From Jejuia sp047345485 (GTDB taxonomy: Bacteria; Bacteroidota; Bacteroidia; Flavobacteriales; Flavobacteriaceae): a DNA stretch of 64,000 nucleotides. The stretch's first letter is position 1; every line of letters starts with the position of its first letter. The stretch covers positions 62,001 to 126,000 of the forward strand of contig NZ_JBLFEN010000003.1 in assembly GCF_047345485.1 (NCBI RefSeq). The letters are read 5' to 3'. Both the position numbers and the translations under genes were made by a program. Below the pieces are notes generated by a model, which made no database searches, was not told the DNA's origin, and saw only the letters and a program-made list of their open reading frames with translations. Positions 18,170-27,943 of the stretch are shown one piece after another.

Positions 18170-18775
18170 TCAATCAGCCTTTTTATTATTAAATCTATTA
18201 CTATTGTTATCCAAGTTTCTTAATTTTTGCATAGCTCTATAGGCATAATTTCGAACTACCTGTTCATTAAGTTCCATTATTTTAGCGATGGTTTTGTAGT
18301 TTAAGTCTACAAAATGACGTAGGTACAAGACCTCTCTTTGAGCAGGAGAAAGTTGATTCATTAATTTCGAAACTTGTTGTTGAGTTGCATTTTTTGTTTC
18401 TTTTTCTATGTAACTAGTTTCTACAGAACCCTCTATTCTAGTATCCATAGAATCGAACTGCATTAAGTATTTATTTTTCGATATTTGCTTGTTTTTTTTA
18501 TGGTGTAGTTCGTGTATCCTATTTCTTTTAAATGCTGAAAATAGATAGGCTTCAAAGTTATCAATTGCGGCTAATTTCTGAGTGTTTTTAGCTATCCAAA
18601 TAAATAATTCTTGAATGGTATCCTCAACCGTATGTTTGTTTTCTTTAGAGGATAATTTGTTACCATATAATCTTAACTTATCAAAATAGATGCGGTAAAG
18701 CTTCTCTAAAGAGGCATAGTCACCTTTAATAACTTTATCCTTTAACGCTTCTGTAGAGGTGTTAGATTCACTCAT
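18170..18775 (-). CDS. ECF-type RNA polymerase sigma factor
   Basis: This 201-residue sigma-70 family protein has region 2 around HTVEDTIQELFIWIAKN (residues about 48-64). Region 4 lies in LSPAQREVLYLRHFVDLNYKTIAKIMELNE (about 140-170). It is divergent from a FecR-type anti-sigma gene and a TonB receptor, the standard cell-surface signalling trio. It should direct expression of the receptor operon when the FecR protein signals substrate binding. Confidence 0.92.
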   Translation of the reverse strand: MSESNTSTEALKDKVIKGDYASLEKLYRIYFDKLRLYGNKLSSKENKHTVEDTIQELFIWIAKNTQKLAAIDNFEAYLFSAFKRNRIHELHHKKNKQISKNKYLMQFDSMDTRIEGSVETSYIEKETKNATQQQVSKLMNQLSPAQREVLYLRHFVDLNYKTIAKIMELNEQVVRNYAYRAMQKLRNLDNNSNRFNNKKAD

Positions 18776-19059
18776 AATCGCTTTGATTATTAAATTATAT
18801 TAATTGTAAAAAAATCATATAATTTTTCTAAATTCAGTAAAATGTTACTAGTTTTTTTAGCAATAATACAAAAAAAATATTTTTTTTTAAGAAATAAATT
18901 AAAACTATAGGTTACAAAAAAAGGTTTCGTTTTATCTTCTTAATAGTACACCCTATGAAATGACAAAGAATTTGCGTCTTGCCTATATCTATAAGTAAAA
19001 GCGTTTTAAGTAAATGATGTGTGTAATGATTAATTTTTATGGTAAATGAATAATTAAAT

Positions 19060-20184
19060 ATGACGATTAACAATTATAAAGAATTTAAAGTTGCAGATTT
19101 TTTAGAGGATACTTTTTTTAGGAGATGGGTGCTACAACAAGATAAATCTCTAGATTTTTTTTGGAAAGCTTATTTTAGAGCATATCCAGATCAGCAAGTA
19201 GTTGTTGAAGAAGCTATTGCTTTACTAAAAATTACCAAGAACCATTTTGAAGATGAACAAAAAAAGTTACCTCCTTTAAATACCGATTTCACAAAAAATC
19301 TACGAGAAAGTTTTGAAGCCAATTATACCCCCGAAATAAAGCTTGAAGTCGACGAAGAAAAAAAATCACTATTCAAGAGCTCATTACGTCAACTAATATC
19401 AGTAGCTGCAAGTGTAGCATTTATTTTATGTTCCATCCATATCTATTCAAGGTTGTCTGAAGAAAAGATAATAACTGAATATGCTACTGGTAATGGCGAA
19501 TGGCAGCAAATTATTCTCCCTGACGGATCGGAAGTTGCCTTAAACGCCAATTCGCAATTATCAATTTTAAATGATTGGTCAAAGACTACCGACAGGCAAG
19601 TTTGGTTAAAAGGGGAAGCCTTTTTCAAAGTAAAAAAGAAGAAAGTAACCAAAGCTAAATTTACAGTAATTACCAAAGATTTGAAACTTTCAGTTTATGG
19701 TACTCGATTTAATGTAAATACTCGTAACCATAAGACAGGTGTTTTTTTGGAAGAAGGAATTGTAACGCTTGACTTAGGGACGGAACAAAAACAGATTTTG
19801 CCTGGTGAATACATAGCTTATTCTCAAGAAGAAGAACGGATTGTTAAGAGTTATCAAAAGAAAGAGGAATTACATTCTAATTGGAAAGAAGGAGTGCTTA
19901 AAGTAGAAGATGCGCCAATGGAAGATATATTAGTTAAAATTGAAGAAATCTATGGAATTGACTTGATTATTACTGATAAAGAAATTCTTAAAATAGACGG
20001 TTCAATAGCTATACCAGTAAACAATTTAAATATGGCACTTTCAATTATAGAAAGAGTTTTGAATGTGCAAACAGAGAAAAAAGGAAAACAAATTTTTATA
20101 AAACAAAAGAGCCAGATTGGTATTGACACTACCTCTCTGACTCCAAATACACTAATTGATAACTCTAAATTAAACAAAAAATGA
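19060..20184 (+). CDS. FecR-family anti-sigma factor
   Basis: This 374-residue inner-membrane protein has a cytoplasmic N-terminal region, one transmembrane helix at about residues 111-127 and a periplasmic FecR domain (GNGEWQQIILPDGSEVALNANSQL, WLKGEAFFKV, VYGTRFNV). A C-terminal DUF4974-type segment starts at DAPMEDILVKIEEIYGIDL. It lies 284 bases from the divergent sigma gene and overlaps the receptor by 4 bases (ATGA). It transmits the receptor's signal to the sigma factor. Confidence 0.93.
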   Translation: MTINNYKEFKVADFLEDTFFRRWVLQQDKSLDFFWKAYFRAYPDQQVVVEEAIALLKITKNHFEDEQKKLPPLNTDFTKNLRESFEANYTPEIKLEVDEEKKSLFKSSLRQLISVAASVAFILCSIHIYSRLSEEKIITEYATGNGEWQQIILPDGSEVALNANSQLSILNDWSKTTDRQVWLKGEAFFKVKKKKVTKAKFTVITKDLKLSVYGTRFNVNTRNHKTGVFLEEGIVTLDLGTEQKQILPGEYIAYSQEEERIVKSYQKKEELHSNWKEGVLKVEDAPMEDILVKIEEIYGIDLIITDKEILKIDGSIAIPVNNLNMALSIIERVLNVQTEKKGKQIFIKQKSQIGIDTTSLTPNTLIDNSKLNKK

Positions 20185-23006
20185 AAAACATTATTTTTAA
20201 ATGGCACTTTAATTTATTAGTCTTTGCGGTGGCAATAGGATTTTCAACCTCAGTTATGGCTAATAATGTTGATCCCGTTTCGCAAAACAAACTCCTTACA
20301 GAAGTATTGGTTGAGTTTGAAAACAGGTATAACGTATTATTTTCGTACAATAAGTCTTTAGTAAAAGATATTAATGTAGAATTTGCATTTAACAACGAAG
20401 AAGAATTGGAGTCTTCTCTAAAACGATTATTAGCATTAGTAGAGCTTAATTATGATACCTACGGTGATAAATACATTGTTATTTATAGGCAATCTGAAGA
20501 GGCGGAAAGAGATCTAGATCTTGTTTTAAAACACTTTAAAGAAATTGAAGAAATTGAATCTAAAGGTAGATTAAGAATATCGAGAAAAAATAAAGGTAAA
20601 TCTAACTTAGCAAATGTAAAAGAAGAGCTAGAAGCTTTAACAGCTGTTGAAAATATTTCAGGAATAGTAACAGATAATAATCAAAATCCATTATTGGGTG
20701 CTACAATTGCAATACAAGGAACAAGCATAGGAGTTGTGACTGATATTGATGGTAAGTTCTCTTTAGAAGTGAGCTCTTTTCCTGTTACTTTAAAGGTTAG
20801 TTATGTTGGGTATACCACTGAAACTTTGGTTATAAATAGTGCTCAAACAAATCTTAATATTGTCTTAACAGAGGGCTTAAGTCTTGATGAAATAATTGTA
20901 ACCTCTAGAAAACGGGAAGAGTCTTTAAAAGATGTTCCAGTAGCTGTTACAGCTATTAGTGGAAGAAAACTAGAAGCTATTCAAGCAAATGATATTACTG
21001 CCATTTCCGATATTGCGCCTAATGTGAATTTCTCTTTTGGAGGGGCTGTTTCTGGGGCGTCATCTGCTGCAGTAGTTTACATTAGAGGTGTTGGACAAAA
21101 TGATTTCTTACAAACTCTTGATCCTGGTGTTGGTATTTATATTGATGGTGTTTATATGGGCAGATCAGTAGGTTCTGTTTTAGATTTAGTAGATCCAGAA
21201 AGAGTGGAGGTGTTAAGAGGACCACAAGGCACTCTCTTTGGAAGAAACACCATCGGTGGGGCTATCAGCTTAACTTCTAAAGATCCAAGCGATAAAAAAG
21301 AAGGATATATAAAAGCATTGACTGGTGCGTATAATCGAATAGGAGTCCAAGGTTCAGTTAACCTACCATTCTCTGAAACTTTTAAAGCACGTGTTAGTGC
21401 AAAGTATCATAAAAGAGACGGCTATGTAGAGAGGTTACTAGTGGGTGATGATTTAGGTAGTGATAATTCAATTGGTATGAGAGCTAATTTCTTATTTGAA
21501 CCTAGCGACAAATTTAAACTAAGATTTAATTTTGATTATACCAAAGAAGATGAAACTGGAGCAGCAGAAGAACAACTTAACCCTAATGGAGTTTTCGTTG
21601 ATTTATTTAATAATAATGTTGTTATGGATCCAGATTGTCCAAATAACAATCCAGATTGTCATCAAAATACAGTTAGTACTACTCCGTACACAACAAACGA
21701 AATAGCTCCTAATTTCAATAAAGTAGATTTATATGGGATAGCCTTAAATGGAGAATACAAGATTTCAAAAACTGTTAATTTAAAATCCATTACGTCATAC
21801 AGAAATCTTGCTGCCGCATTTACTAGAGGTTCTGATGGCGGACCTGCGGTACTTTTCCAAACTAATAATGATTATGATCAGTCACAATTTTCTCAAGAGT
21901 TGCAGTTAATAAGCTCTACTGATAAGTTAGATTTTGTAACTGGTTTGTACTATTTTTCGGAAACTGGTTCGGATTTTAATATGGTAGAAGCAACTTCTTT
22001 ACCATTTATCCCAACTTTTCCATTGGAAGCCGGCGGTGATATTGATAATTCTAGTTTTGCTGCCTTTGCAGAAGGTACTTTTCATGTGACTGATAGATTT
22101 CATTTTACAGGTGGTTTAAGATACACGACAGAAACAAAAAGATATGACCCACTTGCTTTTGCTGTAAATAGTCCAACTCCTAATTTTGTAACTAGAGGAT
22201 TTAGGTCTTTAGATTTTAATAAGGTTACTTGGCGAACAATAGCGGCTTACGATATTTCTAAAAATATGAATTTCTATGGCTCTGTTTCTACAGGTTTTAA
22301 AAGTGGAGGTTTTGATGCTAGATATACGGCGCCTACAACAGATAACGAACCAACCACTTTTGAACCAGAAGAAGTTACAAATTATGAAATTGGTTTAAAA
22401 ACTTCTTTTCCTGATGCCAATTTGCGTTTAAATATTGCAGCTTTTTCAGCAGATTATACTAACATTCAAGTGCAAGGAAACCCTCCTGGTCAAATTGCTA
22501 CGGTTACTTTTAATGGAGCAGAAGCTTCTATTAAGGGTTTAGAACTAGAAATGGATTGGGCACCTACTGGTAATCTTATTATTAGTGGTTCTTTAGGTTT
22601 ACTAGATGCTAAATACGTATCATTAAATGAGAATGCCAATGAGTTTACACTTGATGATAAACTGATTAGAACACCAACCAGTAGTTATAATTTTAGTGCT
22701 TCATATTTGTTTAAGTTAGGAAAGAAAGGAGGGACTTTATTACCAAGATTTGATTTAACATCTCAAAATAATATCCATTTTGAGCCCGCAAATAATGACT
22801 TCGTTTTTGAAAATGGTTATGAGCATATAAATTTCACGCTTACTTATAAATCTAAATCTAAAAAATTTGAAATCAATGCTGGCGTTCTCAATTTAACCAA
22901 TCAAAGATACCTGCTTTCTGGTGATTCCAATGGTGTATTGAGTTATGCGCTAGGTACTTTTTCTAGACCAAGGAATTGGATGACATCAGTAAGGTATAAT
23001 TTCTAA
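20181..23006 (+). CDS. TonB-dependent transducer/receptor with STN and carboxypeptidase-like domains
   Basis: This 941-residue outer-membrane receptor has a signal peptide (1-27). An STN signalling domain at about 35-90 contains LTEVLVEFENRYNVLFSY. A carboxypeptidase-regulatory-like domain (about 158-235) carries ISGIVTDNNQNPLLGATI. The plug (about 245-360) carries EIIVTSRKREESLKDVPVAV and RGPQGTLFGRNTIGGAISL, and a full barrel follows. The plug is of the Fe/small-molecule receptor style, and no SusD gene is adjacent. The STN domain fits its pairing with FecR. The substrate is unknown. Confidence 0.93.
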   Translation: MKNIIFKWHFNLLVFAVAIGFSTSVMANNVDPVSQNKLLTEVLVEFENRYNVLFSYNKSLVKDINVEFAFNNEEELESSLKRLLALVELNYDTYGDKYIVIYRQSEEAERDLDLVLKHFKEIEEIESKGRLRISRKNKGKSNLANVKEELEALTAVENISGIVTDNNQNPLLGATIAIQGTSIGVVTDIDGKFSLEVSSFPVTLKVSYVGYTTETLVINSAQTNLNIVLTEGLSLDEIIVTSRKREESLKDVPVAVTAISGRKLEAIQANDITAISDIAPNVNFSFGGAVSGASSAAVVYIRGVGQNDFLQTLDPGVGIYIDGVYMGRSVGSVLDLVDPERVEVLRGPQGTLFGRNTIGGAISLTSKDPSDKKEGYIKALTGAYNRIGVQGSVNLPFSETFKARVSAKYHKRDGYVERLLVGDDLGSDNSIGMRANFLFEPSDKFKLRFNFDYTKEDETGAAEEQLNPNGVFVDLFNNNVVMDPDCPNNNPDCHQNTVSTTPYTTNEIAPNFNKVDLYGIALNGEYKISKTVNLKSITSYRNLAAAFTRGSDGGPAVLFQTNNDYDQSQFSQELQLISSTDKLDFVTGLYYFSETGSDFNMVEATSLPFIPTFPLEAGGDIDNSSFAAFAEGTFHVTDRFHFTGGLRYTTETKRYDPLAFAVNSPTPNFVTRGFRSLDFNKVTWRTIAAYDISKNMNFYGSVSTGFKSGGFDARYTAPTTDNEPTTFEPEEVTNYEIGLKTSFPDANLRLNIAAFSADYTNIQVQGNPPGQIATVTFNGAEASIKGLELEMDWAPTGNLIISGSLGLLDAKYVSLNENANEFTLDDKLIRTPTSSYNFSASYLFKLGKKGGTLLPRFDLTSQNNIHFEPANNDFVFENGYEHINFTLTYKSKSKKFEINAGVLNLTNQRYLLSGDSNGVLSYALGTFSRPRNWMTSVRYNF

Positions 23007-23043
23007 ATAAAATGTTTTAATAACCGTTTGTTTTAGATATTTG

Positions 23044-23087
23044 GAGATATGTCAGATTGTGAAAAATTTGACATATCTCTTGTTTTT
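23044..23087 (+). terminator. terminator after the TonB transducer gene
   Basis: GAGATATGTCA (23044-23054) pairs with TGACATATCTC (23069-23079) in an 11-bp stem, followed by TTGTTTTT. It separates the signalling trio from the enzyme genes downstream. Confidence 0.75.
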
Positions 23088-23186
23088 ATAAGCCCGTACA
23101 GATATTAGCAATAAATAGTAGTAAACCATTCAATACTACTTTTAAAGGAATTTAGATATTGACTCAAAACGAGACTTAGCATAATA

Positions 23187-24572
23187 ATGTCGCAATCAGT
23201 ATTACAACAATTGATCTCAAAATTAGGTGTCGAAAAAGTGCTAAACGGAAATGATTTGCATGAACGTTACGACCACATTTGGCGAATGAATATTCCACTG
23301 TCAGCAAAAGCATTAGTATTGCCAAGAACTACAGAAGAGGTTTCTGCTATATTAAAAATATGCCATGCTCAAAATCAACCTGTAGTAATTCATGGCGGCT
23401 TAACAGGGTTAGTAGGCGGAACAGAAACACAAAAGCATGAAATAGTTATTTCTACCGAAAAGATGAATTCAATTGAAGAGTTGGATGAAAAAAGTAGAAC
23501 CATAACTGTTCAAGCGGGAGTAATTTTGGAAAATATTCATCGAAAGGCAAAAGAAAAGGACTTGATGTTTCCGATGACTTTTGGAGCAAAAGGCTCTGCG
23601 CAAATTGGTGGCGTCATTGCAACCAATGCAGGAGGTTTACGTGTTTTTCGGTATGGGATGACACGCAATATGGTATTGGGTTTAGAGGCGGTTTTAGCAG
23701 ACGGAACTGTCATTTCTTCGATGAAAAAATTAATAAAAGATAATTCGGGTTATGATTTAAAGCAAATATTTATAGGTTCTGAAGGAACGCTAGGAGTAGT
23801 AACCAAAGCTATTTTAAAACTAGAAGAAGCACCACTTTCGAGGATTAGTGCTTTTGTAAGTTTAAATAATTTTGAAGAGATAATCGAATTATTAAAATTT
23901 GTGGACCTAGGCTTGAGTGAAAATTTAACTGGTTTTGAATTAATATGGAGTAAAACATATGAGGCATTGACTGGGGAAAATACAAGTGTTAAACCACCTA
24001 TTCCATATGGATGTAAATATTATGTTCTGATAGAGATGTTGGGAACTAACCAAATCAAAGATTCAGAAAAATTCAATAACCTAATAGAAGTAGCTTTCGA
24101 AAAGAACTTAATTGAAGATGCCGCTTTTGCCGAAACAGGTTCTGATTTAAATTGGTTTTGGCGCTTAAGAGAAGATGTACAGGTGTTGACAGCTGATATG
24201 AGTTTTCACCAAGATTTTGATATTAGTATCCCTTTGAATTTCATAGAGAAAGAAACAAATAATATTATTAACAATTTGGAAAAAATGAAAGAAGTAGAAT
24301 CTGTTTTTACATTTGGACATTTAGCAGATGGTAATATTCATTTTATAGTAGGAAAAAAAGATGACTCCAAAGAATTGACAAAAAAAATTAACGAAGTGGT
24401 TTATGCTCCATTAAAAAAAGTTGCTGGGTCTATTTCTGCGGAACATGGAATAGGAAAATACAAGAAACAATATTTACCAATTTCAAGGTCAGCTAATGAG
24501 ATAACATTGATGAAATTATTAAAAAAAAGTTTAGACCCAAAAGGCATTTTAAACATGGGGAAAATTATATAG
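23187..24572 (+). CDS. FAD-binding oxidase/dehydrogenase of the GlcD / D-2-hydroxyacid type
   Basis: This 461-residue flavoenzyme has a PCMH-type FAD domain in its first 220 residues (VVIHGGLTGLVGGTETQ, MFPMTFGAKGSAQIGGVIATNAGG, GSEGTLGVVTKAIL). It also has the C-terminal FAD-linked oxidase cap with FGHLADGNIHF and SAEHGIGKYKKQYL. Relatives oxidise D-lactate, glycolate or D-2-hydroxyglutarate. The exact substrate is not readable from sequence. It starts a four-gene cluster downstream of the receptor terminator. Confidence 0.88.
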   Translation: MSQSVLQQLISKLGVEKVLNGNDLHERYDHIWRMNIPLSAKALVLPRTTEEVSAILKICHAQNQPVVIHGGLTGLVGGTETQKHEIVISTEKMNSIEELDEKSRTITVQAGVILENIHRKAKEKDLMFPMTFGAKGSAQIGGVIATNAGGLRVFRYGMTRNMVLGLEAVLADGTVISSMKKLIKDNSGYDLKQIFIGSEGTLGVVTKAILKLEEAPLSRISAFVSLNNFEEIIELLKFVDLGLSENLTGFELIWSKTYEALTGENTSVKPPIPYGCKYYVLIEMLGTNQIKDSEKFNNLIEVAFEKNLIEDAAFAETGSDLNWFWRLREDVQVLTADMSFHQDFDISIPLNFIEKETNNIINNLEKMKEVESVFTFGHLADGNIHFIVGKKDDSKELTKKINEVVYAPLKKVAGSISAEHGIGKYKKQYLPISRSANEITLMKLLKKSLDPKGILNMGKII

Positions 24573-24607
24573 AGATTATTGAAAATAAATAAAAAAAATC
24601 ATTAATT

Positions 24608-25054
24608 ATGAAACGCATTTTAGGTATCACTATTTTACTCTCTTTAGTAAGTTGTTCAAATACGAAAATTCAAAAAGAATTAGAAAAAGCTAAGAATGAA
24701 TTAATTACTGCGAAAGCAACTATTGAAACCCTTAAAAAACAAATTGAGCCAGAAGGAAAGTTAGTTCATGTTGTATTTTTTAAATTAAAACCAGAAGCTG
24801 ATTTAAATGCTCTAGGTATTGAAATTAATAAATTGAAAGAGATAGCTGTTATAAAAGATTTGCAGTTCGGTTTTTTTAAAAACTTAGGAGATGAGCGCGT
24901 ATTATCAGAATATTCTTTGATGTTAGAAATGTCATTTGATAATGAAGCAAGCTACAAGGTGTACCAAGAACATCCCATTCATTTAGCTTTAAAAGAAGTT
25001 GGAATACAATTTCTTACGTCACCACCAGTCACGTATGATTACATCAAACAATAA
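24608..25054 (+). CDS. Dabb-domain lipoprotein
   Basis: This 148-residue protein has a lipoprotein signal (Cys16 in SLVSCSN), a short coiled coil at about 20-46 and then a stress-responsive A/B-barrel (Dabb) domain. The domain contains LVHVVFFKLKPEADLNA and YQEHPIHLALKEVG. Dabb domains form dimeric ferredoxin-like barrels and bind or transform small hydrophobic or hydroxyacid compounds. A membrane-anchored periplasmic Dabb protein is less usual. It lies between the FAD oxidase (35 bases) and the transporter (46 bases). Confidence 0.8.
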   Translation: MKRILGITILLSLVSCSNTKIQKELEKAKNELITAKATIETLKKQIEPEGKLVHVVFFKLKPEADLNALGIEINKLKEIAVIKDLQFGFFKNLGDERVLSEYSLMLEMSFDNEASYKVYQEHPIHLALKEVGIQFLTSPPVTYDYIKQ

Positions 25055-25100
25055 TAAACGAAACTAATTCTCAGATAAGTCCATTAAACAAAATAAAACT

Positions 25101-26363
25101 TTGAAAAAACGAAACTTACTTAAAATCATAGGACCAGGATTACTCTTTGCGAGTACAGCTATTGGTACTTCTCATGTAGTTATATCTACTCGAGCCGGTG
25201 CTCATCATGGAATGATTTTCTTTTGGATAATCATAGCTGCTTTATTTTTAAAATATCCTTTTTTCCAAATTGGCACTAGATATGCTATTGCAACAGGCAG
25301 CAGCTTAATTAAAGGCTATAAAAAACAGGGGAACTGGGCAGTATTTCTGTTTTTAGTTGTAATTTTCTTCAATATGTTTGCAGTAACGGGAGCAATTGGT
25401 GCCGTTTCCGCTGGGTTACTCAAAACTATTTTAGGTATAGGTTGGTCGATGCCCATTTTCGTTGGTCTTGTTATAGCATTTACTGTAGGGTTATTATTTG
25501 TGGGTGGTTACTCCACTTTAGATAAATTTATAAAAATATTATCTGTTATTTTACTGGTAACGGTCTCGATAGCCTTTTTTGCAGTTTTAATAAATGGTGC
25601 TGTAGAACCGGAAGCCAATTTTCAAGCTCCTGAATTAATAGAAGGAGCTGGCTTGGTGCTATTGGTTAGTCTTATTGGATGGATGCCAGCCGGTATGGAA
25701 GCATCTACTATGAACAGTATTTGGGTTGTAGAAAAGATGAGAGTGAATAATTATAAGCCTAGTTTAAAGGAGAGTCTTTTTGATTTTAATTTAGGCTATG
25801 TTTTTACTATTATTTTAGCGTTAATGTTTTTAACCATAGGTGCATTTACTGTTTTTGGAAGTGGACAATTATTCCCAAATGGCGCAGTTCCGTTTATTAA
25901 TAAACTTTTTTCTGTATTTACTCAAACCTTAGGTCTAAAATCTTACTGGGTTATTGCTATTGCTGCTTTTGGTACTATTTATGGCACTTTAATAACCATC
26001 TTAGATGCTTATACTCGAAGTTTTACCAGAGGGCTTCTTGCTTTAAGAGCGAAAACTTCAACTTTTAAAGAAAAACAATCTACGCTTGATAACTATTACA
26101 AATTGGTTTTGCCAATTATAGGCTTAGGTGGGTTTGCTTTATTCTATTTCTCTGCAACAAGCATGGTAAAGATTTTAGAATATGCTACTATTCTTGGTTT
26201 TGTAACTGCACCTATTATTGCGTTTTTAAATTTAAGGGCTATCAAAAATCCTAATGTTCCTGAAGCTTATCGTCCTTCTTCAAAATTAATGGTCTTAACT
26301 TATATTGGTTTAGTTGCAATAACTTTATTTACAATCTATTATTTATATACCTTAGTTTCTTAA
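25101..26363 (+). CDS. Nramp-like APC-superfamily transporter lacking the canonical metal site
   Basis: This 420-residue inner-membrane protein has about 11 hydrophobic helices and starts with TTG. The first helix reads GPGLLFASTAIGTSHVV where metal-transporting Nramps have DPGN. Helix 6 reads LIGWMPAGMEAS where canonical members have a Met-Pro-His. The fold assignment to the Nramp/LeuT superfamily is good, but manganese or iron transport is doubtful. Given its enzyme neighbours it may carry an organic acid or amino acid (inference). Confidence 0.8.
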   Translation: MKKRNLLKIIGPGLLFASTAIGTSHVVISTRAGAHHGMIFFWIIIAALFLKYPFFQIGTRYAIATGSSLIKGYKKQGNWAVFLFLVVIFFNMFAVTGAIGAVSAGLLKTILGIGWSMPIFVGLVIAFTVGLLFVGGYSTLDKFIKILSVILLVTVSIAFFAVLINGAVEPEANFQAPELIEGAGLVLLVSLIGWMPAGMEASTMNSIWVVEKMRVNNYKPSLKESLFDFNLGYVFTIILALMFLTIGAFTVFGSGQLFPNGAVPFINKLFSVFTQTLGLKSYWVIAIAAFGTIYGTLITILDAYTRSFTRGLLALRAKTSTFKEKQSTLDNYYKLVLPIIGLGGFALFYFSATSMVKILEYATILGFVTAPIIAFLNLRAIKNPNVPEAYRPSSKLMVLTYIGLVAITLFTIYYLYTLVS

Positions 26364-26415
26364 TTTTAAATATTAAGTTATTAACTAATTTGTTAAAAAT
26401 CATAAAAAAAATATA

Positions 26416-27525
26416 ATGGCTATTGACATTTTTAAAGAGTATTTATTACCTAAAACTAAAGTAGACTATATAGGAGGAAAGGGGAAAGTAGATGTTGCAA
26501 AACTTCTCAATGGTCAAACGTTATTTAAATTATCTTCAAATGAAAATATTTTAGGCAGTTCTCCAAAAGCATTACAAGCGGTTTTTAATACTGTAAATAA
26601 GCTATCTGAATATCCTGACAGAACAGATGAACGGTTACGAAATAAATTATCTACTTTTTATGATGGTGAATTAAACAAGAATCAGTTTTTTATAAATAAC
26701 GGCGGAACTTCGCTAATAGATCTTATAGAGCGAGCTTTTTTAGAGCCAAGAAATGAAATAATAATAAGTAATCCGGCGTTTATACCCTATGCTATTTTTG
26801 CAAAAAAATGGGGAGCTAAAGTAATTGATATTCCGCTTTTGGGAGACAATTTCGACTTAAACGTAAATGGTATTTTAGCTAGTATAAATGACAATACAAG
26901 GTTGATATTTGTAACGAACCCAAATAACCCAATGGGTACTCATATCCCTAAAAATCAGTTAGATAAATTGATTGATAATTTACCAGAACATGTAATCTTA
27001 GTTTATGACGAAGTATATCACCAATATGTTGATGCTTCTAATGCTGTTAGAGCTTATGAATATGTCAAAGAAGGTAAGAATGTAATAGGCGTAAATAGTT
27101 TTTCTAAAGCATACGGACTAGCAGGCTTGAGAATTGGTTACGGCTATTCAACAGAAAAAATAGCAAGATATATTGCTCAAGCATGTACGCCATTCATGAT
27201 AAACACTTTGGCTCTTGAAGCAGCAATTGCTGCTTTGGATGATGTTGAGTTCATTAATAAAACAGTTGCTTTAAATGCAACTGAAAAGATATTTATATAT
27301 AATGAGTTGGATAATTTAGGTATCCAATATTGGAAAACACAAGCCAATTTTATAACAATCAAACCAGAGATTAACGATGAAGAGTTAGAAAATGCAATGT
27401 TGATGGAAGGCATAATGGTAAGACCAGTTGCTAGCTTTGGAGCTCCTGGGTGTGTGCGTGTAACTATTGGAGATAGAGAAGCTAATACAGCCTATTTGAA
27501 GGCGCTAAAAAAAATAGTACAGTAA
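26416..27525 (+). CDS. PLP-dependent aminotransferase, HisC-like (second copy)
   Basis: This 369-residue fold-type I aminotransferase has FKLSSNENILGSSPKAL, TNPNNPMG, YDEVYHQYVD and the PLP-lysine motif NSFSKAYGLAGLRIGYG. It is clearly a paralogue of the protein encoded at 9242, sharing length, start region and all motifs. There are no histidine genes nearby. It probably transaminates a 2-oxo acid connected with the FAD oxidase and transporter upstream (inference). Confidence 0.87.
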   Translation: MAIDIFKEYLLPKTKVDYIGGKGKVDVAKLLNGQTLFKLSSNENILGSSPKALQAVFNTVNKLSEYPDRTDERLRNKLSTFYDGELNKNQFFINNGGTSLIDLIERAFLEPRNEIIISNPAFIPYAIFAKKWGAKVIDIPLLGDNFDLNVNGILASINDNTRLIFVTNPNNPMGTHIPKNQLDKLIDNLPEHVILVYDEVYHQYVDASNAVRAYEYVKEGKNVIGVNSFSKAYGLAGLRIGYGYSTEKIARYIAQACTPFMINTLALEAAIAALDDVEFINKTVALNATEKIFIYNELDNLGIQYWKTQANFITIKPEINDEELENAMLMEGIMVRPVASFGAPGCVRVTIGDREANTAYLKALKKIVQ

Positions 27526-27943
27526 ATAATTTAGTCAACAACAATGTCTTTAGTCTGAAGAAGAGCAATTGTTTGCTATAACATTTTCCAAAAAAATGAT
27601 ATCATTGAATCAATGATTTTATTTTTACACAAAGAAGGCTTTAATTCTAAATTATTTGAACATTATTGGAAAAACAAAAAAGGAGAACTATATATCGTAA
27701 AATACGAATACAGGTTTTTGAAAAGAACGAAAATGGAAAAGAAAAGTACTTTCTGATTACTTTGTAAAATTATATGAATTAGTATTTCTTGTATTGTATA
27801 ATTTTATAGATATATGGTACAAAAGAAGCATGAAATTTGCATCAATTTGTACTTTTTTGAATCGAGTTTAGAGCTCGGTTTTTTAATTTTAAATATGGCT
27901 AAAAAAACTTAAATTTAGTCTGTTATAATTATAGAGTTAGTTT
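27526..27943. other. degenerate stretch at the right end of the island
   Basis: No full gene is present. Short frames that look like decayed coding sequence occur around 27617-27770 on the plus strand. One contains FNSKLFEHYWKNKKGELYI; another frame contains IQVFEKNENGKEKYFLITL before a stop. They suggest a frame-shifted remnant of an unidentified protein. Confidence 0.35.

Noticed and set aside
20181..23006. SusC-type glycan importer of a polysaccharide utilisation locus
   Set aside because: No SusD gene follows and no glycoside hydrolase is near; the plug resembles small-molecule receptors.
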